Positions 43,617-52,395 of a stretch of DNA of 64,000 nt are shown piece by piece. Position 1 is the first letter of the stretch. The number at the start of each line of letters is the position of its first letter. The position numbers were made by a program, and so were the translations under genes. Source of the stretch: Robertkochia aurantiaca (lineage in GTDB: Bacteria; Bacteroidota; Bacteroidia; Flavobacteriales; Flavobacteriaceae); assembly GCF_020166495.1 (NCBI RefSeq), contig NZ_JAINZS010000004.1, positions 186,001-250,000 of the forward strand, given 5' to 3'. Below the pieces are notes generated by a model. The model did no database searches, was not told the DNA's origin, and was given only the letters and a program-made list of their open reading frames with translations.

Positions 43617-44083
43617 TCTTTGAAAAAATACAGCTCTGGCATGCACCCGAACTCAGCAGGCTCACCAAAGCATCAAAGGCCTCCTGGGGTTATACCAAAA
43701 AAGAAATGCAATCGTGGAATGCAGCACTTACCATTACCCGGGAACACCTGATTACCCATGTTGGTTACCGCCTCCTATCGGCACGCATGCTGGTGGGCTA
43801 TTACACCTATTGCACTACAGACACCGGTATCAAGCTGGAAAATTTCTTCATCGATCCACGATGTATCAACCAGGGGTATGGCAAGGAAATGCTGACTCAT
43901 TTTTTGCAGCGGATCTCTGAATCTTCTGCCTCGAAAATATATCTTGAAGCAGACCCCCACGCAGAGAGCTTTTACCATAAGTTCGGTTTTAAAACCGTGG
44001 GATCAGTTCCTTCATCCATCCCAGGGAGAAGTCTTCCCATTATGGAACTCAAAATCGGTGAAATACCCAGGAAACTTACCTGA
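43613..44083 (+). CDS. GNAT-family N-acetyltransferase
   Basis: A 156-residue acetyltransferase. The acetyl-CoA loop is NQGYGKEMLTHFL (the Q/RxxGxG/A pattern), with the strand FFIDPRCI before it and KIYLEADPHAESFYHKFGFKTVG after it. The substrate is unknown. It is coupled to the VOC gene by a 4-bp overlap, and its 3' end overlaps the convergent nDsbD-like gene by 8 bp. Confidence 0.88.
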   Translation: MIFEKIQLWHAPELSRLTKASKASWGYTKKEMQSWNAALTITREHLITHVGYRLLSARMLVGYYTYCTTDTGIKLENFFIDPRCINQGYGKEMLTHFLQRISESSASKIYLEADPHAESFYHKFGFKTVGSVPSSIPGRSLPIMELKIGEIPRKLT

Positions 44084-44519
44084 GATCGACCTTCACCCCG
44101 AATTCAAGGGTTCTCGGGTAAAAACACTTTTTTTCATCACAGGCCTGATAAAAAAGTTGTCCGGGAATCAGCTTAACGCCTTCTTGCTGTGAACTGATCA
44201 AAATGGCTTTAAAGATCGCTTTGCCCGAATAAACCTGCAAGGAATCGGTACTTCCCTGCAGGAGTATGCGGTGCGGTTCCGGGAATTCCAGTTCTTCAAG
44301 TCGCACAGAGTTGGGGAGTTCCAGATGCAACTCGGTTTCCATGACATTTTCTTCACCCATTCCGGCAGCCTGAATATGAAATCCATCTGTGATATCAAAT
44401 TGCAGGGTAAGTACCAGGGTATCTCCTATTCTGCTAAGCTCACTTCCACAGAACTGAACCCATTGCCCCGCTGCCTCCAAAGAAAACAGCAAACTCACCC
44501 ATAAAATCAGATTTTTCAT
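44076..44519 (-). CDS. Stand-alone nDsbD-like (DsbD alpha-domain) protein
   Basis: A 147-residue exported protein with a signal peptide (about 1-18, LLFSLEAAGQ). The C-terminal half carries YQACDEKKCFYP, with Cys127 and Cys132. This is the pattern of the N-terminal periplasmic domain of DsbD, which passes electrons to periplasmic thiol proteins. The membrane and thioredoxin domains of DsbD are absent. Its ATG directly follows the stop of a TlpA-like gene (TAGATG), suggesting that the two work as a redox pair. Confidence 0.78.
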   Translation of the reverse strand: MKNLILWVSLLFSLEAAGQWVQFCGSELSRIGDTLVLTLQFDITDGFHIQAAGMGEENVMETELHLELPNSVRLEELEFPEPHRILLQGSTDSLQVYSGKAIFKAILISSQQEGVKLIPGQLFYQACDEKKCFYPRTLEFGVKVDLR

Positions 44520-45071
44520 CTAATTACTCGCAAGATGCTCATCAAGCTTTAAACGAAGTGTTACCAGCCTGGCATCAAAATTTCTCGAATCAAGCAACGA
44601 CATATACTTAATCATTCCTTCCCTGTCGACCAGAATGTTGGAGGCAAGCATCACCTCATCCCGGGCAAGGTCCGGCAATACTCCGGGAGGAGCGAATCGG
44701 GCTGCCACCTTCCCATCGCAATCAATAAGTACGGGAAAAGACAAATTATACTTTTCTTTCATGTTCGATCTGACCAATTCGCGCGATTCTTTCACATCGA
44801 TGAGCAAAACCTGAACCCCTTTGTCATGGTACTCGCGGTAAAGTTGCTCGAGATGAGGCGCCTCCGCATTACAAAAGGGACACCAGGTAGTAGCGATATG
44901 AATTACCACGTAATTGCCGCGAAAATCACTCAGGGAAATTTCATTCCCGTCAAGGTCTTTGAGGGTGAATTCGGGCGCTTTCATTTCACCCCCATCTACA
45001 CCGCTGTATTCCTGGGCTCCCAGCGGCACAAAAAAGAGAAAACAAAGTCCCAGCCATATGAGCTTTTTCAT
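44520..45071 (-). CDS. TlpA/ResA-like thiol-disulfide oxidoreductase
   Basis: A 183-residue exported thioredoxin-fold protein with signal peptide (about 1-20, FFVPLGAQ). APEFTLKDLDGNEISLSDFRG is the AhpC/TlpA entry segment and TTWCPFC the active site (Cys64, Cys67). The CPFC dipeptide is less reducing-type than CGPC. The cis-Pro region (ASNILVDREGMIKY) lacks an obvious cis-proline and reads SNI, close to peroxiredoxin/TlpA variants. It is first in a two-gene unit with the nDsbD-like gene. The 250 bp upstream (to egtB) show no other gene. Confidence 0.85.
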   Translation of the reverse strand: MKKLIWLGLCFLFFVPLGAQEYSGVDGGEMKAPEFTLKDLDGNEISLSDFRGNYVVIHIATTWCPFCNAEAPHLEQLYREYHDKGVQVLLIDVKESRELVRSNMKEKYNLSFPVLIDCDGKVAARFAPPGVLPDLARDEVMLASNILVDREGMIKYMSLLDSRNFDARLVTLRLKLDEHLASN

Positions 45072-45323
45072 AATTTATTGGTTTTTAGGTGTTTGTATCA
45101 TAAAATTACCAAATAAATCACTGTAAATGAGCATTTTAGACAATTAATCAAAAGATGAGTACGGTAAAAACTGCTTTAATAATCCCAGCTGTCAGGACTA
45201 AAAGCTGATCAGGAGGAAAGCCTCTGTAAGAAGCTCTTAAGGGGTTCTTTGACGTAATAAAATATCATCAGCAGACAAAGGCATTAACATTACAATTAAA
45301 ATCCTTATTTTTAAGAAGATAAG

Positions 45324-46496
45324 ATGAAGAATTGTATGATCGTAACCAATCAAATTGTTCGGGAGTTCCTCCAGACCAGGCAGGCCACTGACGAGATCTG
45401 TGCGCCCCTGAAATTCGAAGATTACGTGGTTCAACCCGTGGTTGATGTTTCTCCGCCTAAATGGCACCTGGGTCATACTACCTGGTTTTTCGAAGAGTTC
45501 GTACTTAAGAAGTTCAAACCGGGCTATGAAATATTCGATGAAGATTTCGCCTTTATTTTCAACAGCTATTATGAAACCGTTGGAAAAAGGGTCTTACGAC
45601 CCAACCGGGGCAATCTTACCCGCCCTTCGGTCGAGGAGGTTTATCGTTATCGGGATTATATCACCAATCAACTTTCAGAATTCCTGGAAGACAATCTCAC
45701 AGAAGAAGTCAAAAGAGTGGTAGAGATTGGCATGCATCATGAAAAACAACATCAGGAGCTTCTGATCACTGATATCAAATATATTCTGGGCAGCAATCCG
45801 CTTTTTCCGAAATACTCTGAAACCTTCGAGGAACATAAAATTGAAAAGCAGCGACAGAAGTGGGTGAAAATACCTGAGGGTGTCTATGAGATCGGTCACG
45901 TAACCCGGGGCTTCTGTTTCGACAATGAATTGGGCAGACATAAAGTATACCTGCATCCCTATAAGATCTCGAACAAATTGGTCACCAACGAGGAATATCT
46001 TGAATTCATGAATGCAGGAGGTTATAACGACTTCAACTACTGGCATGCTGAAGGCTGGGACTGGGTCAACACCAACCAGGTGAAAGCTCCTAAGTACTGG
46101 CATTTCATAGACGGAGAATGGCAGCATTATACCCTGAAAGGGCTCAAACCCATCGATCCTGAGGCCCCGCTTACTCATGTTTCCTATTACGAAGCCTTTG
46201 CTTTTGCCCAATGGAAAGAATTACGCCTGCCGACCGAATTTGAATGGGAGATAGCCCAGGATTATTTTGACTGGGGAAAACGCTGGGAGTGGACCGAAAG
46301 CGCCTATCTGCCATATCCCGGATTTAAAAAGGATACCGGAGCCTTAGGAGAATACAACGGAAAGTTCATGGTAAACCAAAAGGTTCTCAGGGGAAGTTCT
46401 GTAGCTACCTCTAAAAATCACAGCCGGTATACCTACAGGAATTTCTTTCATCCGCATCTGAGGTGGCAATATACGGGAATACGTCTGGCGAAATAA
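45324..46496 (+). CDS. egtB: Ergothioneine biosynthesis sulfoxide synthase EgtB
   Basis: A 390-residue non-heme iron enzyme that joins hercynine to a thiol (Cys or gamma-Glu-Cys) with O2. The N-terminal DinB-like helical domain carries the iron ligands His51 (PPKWHLGHTTWFFE), His139 and His143 (MHHEKQHQELL). The C-terminal half is an FGE-sulfatase fold with WEWTESAYLPYPGFK and the terminal RNFFHPHLRWQYTGIRLA, both EgtB hallmarks. EgtD, which makes hercynine, follows 32 bp later. The thiol substrate is not certain; no EgtA or EgtC gene is nearby. Confidence 0.92.
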   Translation: MKNCMIVTNQIVREFLQTRQATDEICAPLKFEDYVVQPVVDVSPPKWHLGHTTWFFEEFVLKKFKPGYEIFDEDFAFIFNSYYETVGKRVLRPNRGNLTRPSVEEVYRYRDYITNQLSEFLEDNLTEEVKRVVEIGMHHEKQHQELLITDIKYILGSNPLFPKYSETFEEHKIEKQRQKWVKIPEGVYEIGHVTRGFCFDNELGRHKVYLHPYKISNKLVTNEEYLEFMNAGGYNDFNYWHAEGWDWVNTNQVKAPKYWHFIDGEWQHYTLKGLKPIDPEAPLTHVSYYEAFAFAQWKELRLPTEFEWEIAQDYFDWGKRWEWTESAYLPYPGFKKDTGALGEYNGKFMVNQKVLRGSSVATSKNHSRYTYRNFFHPHLRWQYTGIRLAK

Positions 46497-46528
46497 ATAA
46501 CAATGAATTGAAATCAACCCGAACATTT

Positions 46529-47470
46529 ATGAGCACCCTGGAAGAAGATGTGTTCAGCGGACTGACCGCATATCCGAAAAAACTACCCTCTAAATATATC
46601 TACGATAAGACAGGCGATGAACTCTTTCAGAAGATCATGGACATGCCCGAGTATTATCTCACCAGAGCTGAATTCCAGATCCTGAAGAAACACAAGGAAA
46701 AGCTAAGCAAGGTATTTGATGCTTTTGGCGGATTCGACCTGATAGAACTTGGTGCAGGAGATGGTAAAAAGACTAAAATTCTTCTGAAGCACTTTATGGA
46801 GAAAGGGCTTGATTTTCATTACACCCCTATAGACATCAGCCAGAATGTGCTCGACTCTCTGAAAGCATCTTTAAAGGAAGAACTGCCGGGCTTGCAGGTT
46901 ACCAGCAGACAAGGGATGTACTTTAAAGTGTTGCAGGACCTTGCAGGCTACAACAAACGCCGTAAGATCATCATGGTTCTGGGCTCGAACATCGGGAACC
47001 TTATGCATAAAAAAGCTATTGATTTCCTGAAAAATATCAGAGACAGCATGGGAGAAGATGATCTGCTGTTTATGGGTTTCGATCAGAAGAAACATCCACA
47101 GGTGATCCTCGATGCCTATAATGACAACACAGGTATCACGGCAGCATTCAACAAGAATTTGCTTGTCAGGATCAACCGGGAACTCGACGCTGACTTTGAG
47201 CCTGATAATTTTTTGCACTGGGAAACCTATAACCCTGAGACAGGTACCGCAAAGAGTTTTCTGGTAGCAAAGGAACCAATGACGGTACAACTAAAGAAGA
47301 TCTCCCTCGAGGTGCATTTTAAGGCATGGGAAACCATACATACAGAAATATCTCAAAAGTACGATGATGACACCGTCAGGTGGCTGGCAGGGCAGTCTGA
47401 CCTGGTGATCACAGAAATTTTCGGTACTGACGACGAAGCCTACAAGAACTATATTTTTAAAAGAAGGTGA
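46529..47470 (+). CDS. egtD: L-histidine N-alpha-methyltransferase
   Basis: Trimethylates histidine to hercynine with three SAM. I use the ATG at 46529 (313 residues): an earlier start at 46463 would overlap egtB by 34 bp and add sequence unlike the family. SKYIYDKTGDELFQKIMDMPEYYLTR is the conserved N-terminal segment (shown here as its key stretch YDKTGDELF and PEYYLTRAE), ELGAGDGKKT the SAM-binding motif, and WETIHTEISQKY the C-terminal histidine-site motif. Its stop overlaps the DUF427 gene by 4 bp. Confidence 0.93.
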   Translation: MSTLEEDVFSGLTAYPKKLPSKYIYDKTGDELFQKIMDMPEYYLTRAEFQILKKHKEKLSKVFDAFGGFDLIELGAGDGKKTKILLKHFMEKGLDFHYTPIDISQNVLDSLKASLKEELPGLQVTSRQGMYFKVLQDLAGYNKRRKIIMVLGSNIGNLMHKKAIDFLKNIRDSMGEDDLLFMGFDQKKHPQVILDAYNDNTGITAAFNKNLLVRINRELDADFEPDNFLHWETYNPETGTAKSFLVAKEPMTVQLKKISLEVHFKAWETIHTEISQKYDDDTVRWLAGQSDLVITEIFGTDDEAYKNYIFKRR

Positions 47471-47757
47471 ACATGAAAGCAATTTGGAAAGACACAGTTA
47501 TCGCCGAAAGCGACCAGACCAAGGTAGTTGAAAACAATCACTATTTCCCCCCGGATTCAGTGAATGACACCTACCTCAAAGAAAGCGAAACCACCTCTAC
47601 CTGCCCCTGGAAAGGAAAGGCGTCGTACTACCATATCGAAGTTGATGGAGACATGAATAAAGATGCTGCCTGGTACTATCCGGAGCCAAAAGACGCAGCC
47701 AAAGAAATAAAAGACCACATTGCCTTTTGGAAAGGTGTCAAAATCACCTCGTCATGA
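47467..47757 (+). CDS. DUF427 domain protein
   Basis: A 96-residue single-domain protein. AIWKDTVIAESDQTKVVENN, then ETTSTCPWKGKASYYH and KDAAWYYPEPKDAAKEIKDH, are the conserved blocks of DUF427. The function is unknown. It is tightly coupled to egtD upstream (4-bp overlap) and the DUF5996-like gene downstream (4-bp overlap), so some link to the thiol-histidine pathway is possible but unproven. Confidence 0.88.
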   Translation: MNMKAIWKDTVIAESDQTKVVENNHYFPPDSVNDTYLKESETTSTCPWKGKASYYHIEVDGDMNKDAAWYYPEPKDAAKEIKDHIAFWKGVKITSS

Positions 47758-48533
47758 CTGAACAGATCAATGCCATACAGAGCAAATTTCATCACCTGGC
47801 TCAATTTCTGGCTAGCTTTAACAACAGTTTCCTGGAAAAAAAACCCGATGACAGCCAATCCAGTCTCTCCTGGTCAATAGCAGAAAGTGCATTATTCTCG
47901 AAATCGGTTGAAGGCGTACTGCTGGAACTGAACTATCCCGATATCATGATGCGTATGCATGGGGGAGATCGTACTCTGGAGGTAGATCTCCTGGGACTTG
48001 AAAAAAGCGGCATCGATGCCTGGTTACGTGAAAGCCTCAGTCAATTCTCACTGGATGCCGGGCGACTGAACCATGACAACGGTTATTCCCTGAATACAGA
48101 ATTCGATACCTTTATCAGTGTAGACAGCGATGAAGAAAAAATGATTTTACAACTGGTGGAAGAGCGCAATATCGCGCAGAAAGCGCTTCAGGAGATCGGC
48201 GAACACCTTTCGAATATGAAACATTCTCCGGTGAGGGTATGGCCGCATCACTTCGATACAGGAATGCTCTCATATGCGGAATCCGGAGATCATTCAAAAG
48301 GTCTGAGTATGGGATATACCATTGCAGACAACATTTACCATCTGCCCTATTTTTATGCCTCTTCGTTAGCAGATAAAGATGCGGAAAAAACAAAAGGGAT
48401 GCCGCCTCCGGGTGACGGGAAATGGGTCTCTTCAGATAATTGGAGAGGTGCAATACTCCCGACAGACAGTTCCTTCGACCTTACCGCCGTAAAGAATTTC
48501 TATCGGGAGTTTGCTGAGATTATCTCCGGTTAA
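47754..48533 (+). CDS. DUF5996-like protein
   Basis: A 259-residue cytoplasmic protein from the ATG at 47754, which overlaps the DUF427 stop in an ATGA arrangement. Landmarks are VRVWPHHFDTGMLSY near residue 165, YHLPYFYASSLAD, and WRGAILPTDSSF, which match the DUF5996 pattern as I remember it. No enzymatic motif is certain; the WPHHFD histidines could bind a metal. It is the last gene of the egtB-egtD-DUF427 unit. Confidence 0.7.
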   Translation: MTEQINAIQSKFHHLAQFLASFNNSFLEKKPDDSQSSLSWSIAESALFSKSVEGVLLELNYPDIMMRMHGGDRTLEVDLLGLEKSGIDAWLRESLSQFSLDAGRLNHDNGYSLNTEFDTFISVDSDEEKMILQLVEERNIAQKALQEIGEHLSNMKHSPVRVWPHHFDTGMLSYAESGDHSKGLSMGYTIADNIYHLPYFYASSLADKDAEKTKGMPPPGDGKWVSSDNWRGAILPTDSSFDLTAVKNFYREFAEIISG

Positions 48534-48539
48534 CGCTGA

Positions 48540-48836
48540 TTAAAGCGCCAGAACAGCATTTTCACTGCCGGCATAGTCATTCCAACGGAAACCATCTGCC
48601 TCAGATTCGTTGATATATTCTCCGTCAACGAGATATCTGAATTCGTAACTGTTATCTGCAGGCAGGTTGAAAGCTCCTTTGAAATTACCATTTTTAAGCT
48701 TTTTCAACATAGCTCCCTTCGGGTTCCAGTCATTGAAATCTCCTACAACTGCCACTTCATTGGCAGACTCTGCAGGTACAGTGAAGGTTACCTTACAAAC
48801 GGGTTTGCTTTTTAAATACTGTTTTGAAATTGCCAT
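48540..48836 (-). CDS. Small glycogen-binding (CBM48/isoamylase early-set) domain protein
   Basis: A 98-residue protein that is entirely one carbohydrate-binding module: VTFTVPAESANEVAVVGDFNDWN and AFNLPADNSYEFRYLVDGEY are the typical AMPK-beta/CBM48 strands. No enzymatic domain is attached. It may target a partner to glycogen-like polymers. It is convergent with the egt unit, 6 bp away. Confidence 0.88.
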   Translation of the reverse strand: MAISKQYLKSKPVCKVTFTVPAESANEVAVVGDFNDWNPKGAMLKKLKNGNFKGAFNLPADNSYEFRYLVDGEYINESEADGFRWNDYAGSENAVLAL

Positions 48837-48980
48837 GGGTAAAAGAATTTTTTATAGTTGTTGTTTGCAGACAAAAGAATGTATTAAAATCAACTTAAGC
48901 AACACACTATCAAATAATTACCGATTTCGTAAAATTCTCTTAACCCTTGGGAAATAATTACAATATCCATGGTGATAAAA

Positions 48981-50081
48981 TCAGAAATCGTCAACATAAC
49001 CGGCAAGTTCAGCCACAATTTCCACATCGTTCAGATGATTATAAAGGTGAAAACCTATACGTACCCGACCCTTTCTTACCGAGTAGGCTATATTGTGAGC
49101 ATCGAATCTTTGCCTGATCACCGCACTGTCTGGAAGGCTAAAGATAGTGCTGTGGCTCTTTCTGTGGGCGATACGGGGCTGCAGCAATCCACGTTCTGCA
49201 TAAAGTTTATGAGCATGCTCAGACAGCCGTTTTAATTTTTCTTCCCTTTTGGCTTCCGGGGTCTCATCCAGAAACCGCAGTGCCGCACCCAGGCTGCCTG
49301 CCGCCAGAGTATCAAGGTGACCCGGCTCAAAGTGATTGGTGAGGTGATTCTTCCCCTTTAGAAATGGTTCAGTTCGTGGCGGGAGCTGCAGACTCCAGGG
49401 ATATAACAAGGAATGCATACGGTCACTGAAACACATAAAACCATTGCCATAACCTGCCATGAGCCACTTATAACCGCTGGCCCCCAACACATCAATACCA
49501 CTATCAACAAAAGACAAGCTGTAAGTACCGCAGTATTGCGTACCATCTGCCACTATAATCAGGTCAGGAAATTCCTCTTTCAGTGTTTTCGTGAATTCAG
49601 GTCCCATTAACAAACCATCAGTATATTGCACCAAACTGAAAGCAAAAATATCGGGCTTGTGTCGATGCAGGTATTCCCTGATCAGGTCTTCCGGATCATT
49701 ATTGACCCTGGCCTTTACCAACGCTTTAAATCCCCCGGCTTCAAACGGCCAGTTCACCGACGGATAGTCATCTTCGAGCAGTAGCACCTTCATTCGTTTA
49801 TCCAGACCCCCGGTGAGCACTTTCATACCGAATGAAAAGTTGGGCAGAAGAACGACCCCTTTTGCGGGAGCATCAAAAAATGATGCCACTTCTCTACGTG
49901 TTTGTTCCAGCGGATCGGATTCCCGAAACACTTCGTCTCTACCGAATCTGTAAATACGCTCTTCATGAAATTCACGCCACTTTCTCACGGTATTGCTCAT
50001 TAAACCGTTGGAGGGTGTATCCAGGTAAACAGAGTGATCTGTAACAGAAAATTCAGATGAGGTAAAACGACTCTTTTCCAT
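48981..50081 (-). CDS. Class V aminotransferase / cysteine-desulfurase-like PLP enzyme
   Basis: A 366-residue fold-type I PLP protein. The PLP lysine lies in GIDVLGASGYKWLMAGYG, preceded by VADGTQYCGTYSL with the cofactor-binding Asp. It lacks the mobile Cys loop typical of IscS/SufS. EgtE, the C-S lyase that finishes ergothioneine, belongs to this superfamily, and the gene lies 450 bp from the egt genes on the other strand. I infer an EgtE-like role as a possibility; kynureninase-like or isopenicillin-epimerase-like enzymes are alternatives. Confidence 0.8.
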   Translation of the reverse strand: MEKSRFTSSEFSVTDHSVYLDTPSNGLMSNTVRKWREFHEERIYRFGRDEVFRESDPLEQTRREVASFFDAPAKGVVLLPNFSFGMKVLTGGLDKRMKVLLLEDDYPSVNWPFEAGGFKALVKARVNNDPEDLIREYLHRHKPDIFAFSLVQYTDGLLMGPEFTKTLKEEFPDLIIVADGTQYCGTYSLSFVDSGIDVLGASGYKWLMAGYGNGFMCFSDRMHSLLYPWSLQLPPRTEPFLKGKNHLTNHFEPGHLDTLAAGSLGAALRFLDETPEAKREEKLKRLSEHAHKLYAERGLLQPRIAHRKSHSTIFSLPDSAVIRQRFDAHNIAYSVRKGRVRIGFHLYNHLNDVEIVAELAGYVDDF

Positions 50082-50147
50082 GAGGTTATAAAGTACTTAA
50101 AATTATTTTTTTCAGCCTGCACTGCAAAACTTACAGGTATTAATTTT

Positions 50148-50155
50148 TAACTTTG
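50148..50155 (+). promoter_or_regulatory. Promoter -7 element of the 2TM-folA-kinase genes
   Basis: TAACTTTG is an exact TAnnTTTG, 28 bp before the 2TM gene. Confidence 0.55.
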
Positions 50156-50182
50156 TACGAAATCCCGTAACAGCCTGATGTC

Positions 50183-50569
50183 ATGAAAACCACCACCGAT
50201 CAATCGAATCTCAAAAGTCAGCATGAAATGCTTGAAAGGGCACAAGAGCGCATTAAAGACAAAAAAAGACTTTATTACCATTTCGTCATCTTTCTTGTCG
50301 GAAGTCTTTTTATGGTGGTTTTTAATAAAGTATTGAATTACGGCGAACAATATGACTGGTATTTCTGGGGAATATCGGCCTGGTTGTTCATCCTGCTGAT
50401 ACATGCCATCAATGTCTATATCACGCATCCTTTCCTGGGCAGGGAATGGGAAAGAATGCAACGGGAGAGACTCATCGAAATTCAACAAGAGAAGATAAAA
50501 AAGATCGAGGAAGAGGTAAAAAAAGACTATCCGCTTCCATCTGATAAAAAAGAAGATACCGGCCAATGA
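50183..50569 (+). CDS. 2TM-domain membrane protein
   Basis: A 128-residue protein with two transmembrane helices (about 33-50, FVIFLVGSLFMVVF, and 60-80, WGISAWLFILLIHAINVY). A helical N-terminal segment and a charged coiled-coil-like C-terminus (IQQEKIKKIEEEVKKD) flank them. It matches the Bacteroidota 2TM domain, sometimes linked to histidine kinases and here alone. Its stop overlaps folA by 4 bp. Function unknown. Confidence 0.82.
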   Translation: MKTTTDQSNLKSQHEMLERAQERIKDKKRLYYHFVIFLVGSLFMVVFNKVLNYGEQYDWYFWGISAWLFILLIHAINVYITHPFLGREWERMQRERLIEIQQEKIKKIEEEVKKDYPLPSDKKEDTGQ

Positions 50570-51051
50570 TAACGATGATTGCGGCAGCTGCCGAAAACAA
50601 TGCACTGGGAAAAGACAACGATCTGGTCTGGCACCTTCCTGAAGATTTTAAAAGATTTAAAAGGATCACCTCCGGGCATGCGATTATCATGGGTCGCAAA
50701 ACCTTTGAAAGCTTCCCGGGGCTGCTGCCTAACCGCAAGCATATCGTGATTACCCGCCAGGAGGGTTATGTCGCTGAAGGAGCCACTGTGGTCAATGACC
50801 TGGAGGAAGCTTTTAAAGTAGCTTCAGACGACCCTCAGCCCTTCGTTATAGGGGGTGGCGAAATTTATAAACTCGCGTTGCCTTACGCAGAAAAAATCGA
50901 ATTGACACGGGTACACGGTTCTTTCGATGCAGACGCCTATTTTCCGGAGATAGATCCTGATAATTGGGAATTGACAGCCAGCGAGTTTCACCCGAAAGAC
51001 GAGCGGCATAATTATGCATTTACCTATCTTACCTACCTCAGAAAGAGATAG
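50566..51051 (+). CDS. folA: Dihydrofolate reductase
   Basis: Regenerates THF from DHF with NADPH, in a 161-residue protein. MIAAAAENNALGKDNDLVWHLPEDFKRFK, IMGRKTFESFPGLLPNR, and FVIGGGEIYKLALPYAEKIELTR are canonical blocks. The catalytic acid is the Asp in EDFKRFK context (LPEDF). It is coupled to the 2TM gene upstream, and the kinase-like gene starts 5 bp later. Confidence 0.96.
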   Translation: MITMIAAAAENNALGKDNDLVWHLPEDFKRFKRITSGHAIIMGRKTFESFPGLLPNRKHIVITRQEGYVAEGATVVNDLEEAFKVASDDPQPFVIGGGEIYKLALPYAEKIELTRVHGSFDADAYFPEIDPDNWELTASEFHPKDERHNYAFTYLTYLRKR

Positions 51052-51056
51052 ATGTC

Positions 51057-51908
51057 ATGCAAAAACAGCTTATCGGGATCATCCAGAAAGCCCTTGATAC
51101 AGAAATCAGAGGCTATAAACCATTAAGCGGGGGAGATATCAACCAGGTCTACCTGCTTTCCCTGCCCCATGACAGGTCTGCAGTGGTCAAACTCAACGAC
51201 GCCTCCCGGTTTCCAGGGATGTTCAAGGCTGAAGCAAAAGGCCTGAAAGAGATCAGAAGAACGAACTCTTTCAGAGTGCCCGATGTGCTTACAGAAGGAA
51301 AAATTAACCAACAATCATACCTGGTGCTGGAATATATCTCAGAAGGTGGGAAGAAGGACGATTTCTGGGAAGAATTCGCTTTCAAACTTCAGAAAATGCA
51401 CCGGAAATCATCAGATCAGTTCGGATTAACTACAGACAATTATATAGGTAGTCTGCCTCAAAGCAACACCCGCCATCAAAAAGCTTCCTCATTCTACATC
51501 TCCGAGCGAATAGAGCCGCAGGTAAAAATGGCTCATGACCGTGGATTTTCTCTCAGGTTGAACGAATCCTTCTATGTTCGTTTGGAAAAATTGATTCCCG
51601 ATGAAAAACCTTCACTGGTGCATGGAGATCTCTGGGGAGGAAATCATATGACAGATGAAACAGGATCACCATGCCTGATCGATCCTGCAGTATCGTATGC
51701 CCCAAGGGAGATGGACCTGGCCATGATGCAACTCTTCGGAGGATTTTCATCTCAGGTCTACCAACATTACGAAGCGCTCTTTCCCCCGGAAGGGAACTGG
51801 CGGGAAAGAACAGATATCTGGCAGCTATACTACCTCCTGGTTCATTTAAATCTTTTCGGCGCATCATACCTAGGAAGCGTCAACTCGATAATTGCCAAAT
51901 ACTCTTAA
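51057..51908 (+). CDS. Fructosamine-kinase family protein
   Basis: A 283-residue aminoglycoside-phosphotransferase-like kinase. The N-lobe has SGGDINQVYLL and AVVKLND, the catalytic loop is LVHGDLWGGNHM, and the metal-binding motif is LIDPAVSYAPREMDLAM. The family phosphorylates ketosamines on glycated proteins, starting their deglycation. That is a family inference; the natural substrate in bacteria is often uncertain. Confidence 0.9.
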   Translation: MQKQLIGIIQKALDTEIRGYKPLSGGDINQVYLLSLPHDRSAVVKLNDASRFPGMFKAEAKGLKEIRRTNSFRVPDVLTEGKINQQSYLVLEYISEGGKKDDFWEEFAFKLQKMHRKSSDQFGLTTDNYIGSLPQSNTRHQKASSFYISERIEPQVKMAHDRGFSLRLNESFYVRLEKLIPDEKPSLVHGDLWGGNHMTDETGSPCLIDPAVSYAPREMDLAMMQLFGGFSSQVYQHYEALFPPEGNWRERTDIWQLYYLLVHLNLFGASYLGSVNSIIAKYS

Positions 51909-51966
51909 AACTTAATGTGTTCTATTTCAGTTATTTATGTTATTTTAAAGGGGTTGTTTGATTTTT

Positions 51967-52395
51967 ATGAAATTCGATCGCACATATCAGTTCACAGCCA
52001 TACTTTTATTTTTTCTCTTTCCGTTGTTTGCCCAGCAGGAAAGTGATGAGGAATGGATATTGATCGCCTCTAAAACCGTTTCCTATACAAATGAAGAAGA
52101 TGTGATCACCCTGAACGGGGCGGAAAAAGAGATCAGCAGGATCATGCTTAAGTGTATTCAGGGAAGCGTCTCGTTCAGAGGGTTTCGTGCAGAGATGGAA
52201 GACGGCGGTGAGAAAACCTACAAGACAACGGGAGCTTTGATCATTCCTGAAGGCGGAAGCAGTATGTCATACGACCTTCCGGGAAAAAGACAAAAGGTAA
52301 AGCGCATCATACTGGACTATGACGCAGGTGAAAAAACACCGGAATCAAGACGGGCAAAAATAGAGATATGGGGACAAAAATGGAAGACCGGTTAA
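51967..52395 (+). CDS. Exported protein, DUF2541-like, function unknown
   Basis: A 142-residue protein with a clear signal peptide (FTAILLFFLFPLFAQ, cut near residue 20). The mature part is a small beta protein: WILIASKTVSYTNEEDVITL, then KVKRIILDYDAGEK and IEIWGQKW. The pattern recalls DUF2541-type proteins, but I am not certain. I chose the ATG at 51967 over a TTG nine bases earlier. Its stop overlaps the convergent murI gene by 4 bp. Confidence 0.65.
   Translation: MKFDRTYQFTAILLFFLFPLFAQQESDEEWILIASKTVSYTNEEDVITLNGAEKEISRIMLKCIQGSVSFRGFRAEMEDGGEKTYKTTGALIIPEGGSSMSYDLPGKRQKVKRIILDYDAGEKTPESRRAKIEIWGQKWKTG

Noticed and set aside
45072-45323. Small gene or RNA between the TlpA-like gene and egtB
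   Set aside because: No frame with a recognisable domain, no convincing promoter box and no stable hairpin was seen.
45324-46496. Formylglycine-generating enzyme (sulfatase activator) for the egtB gene
   Set aside because: The DinB-like iron-ligand domain and the EgtB-specific C-terminal motifs are present, and egtD is adjacent.
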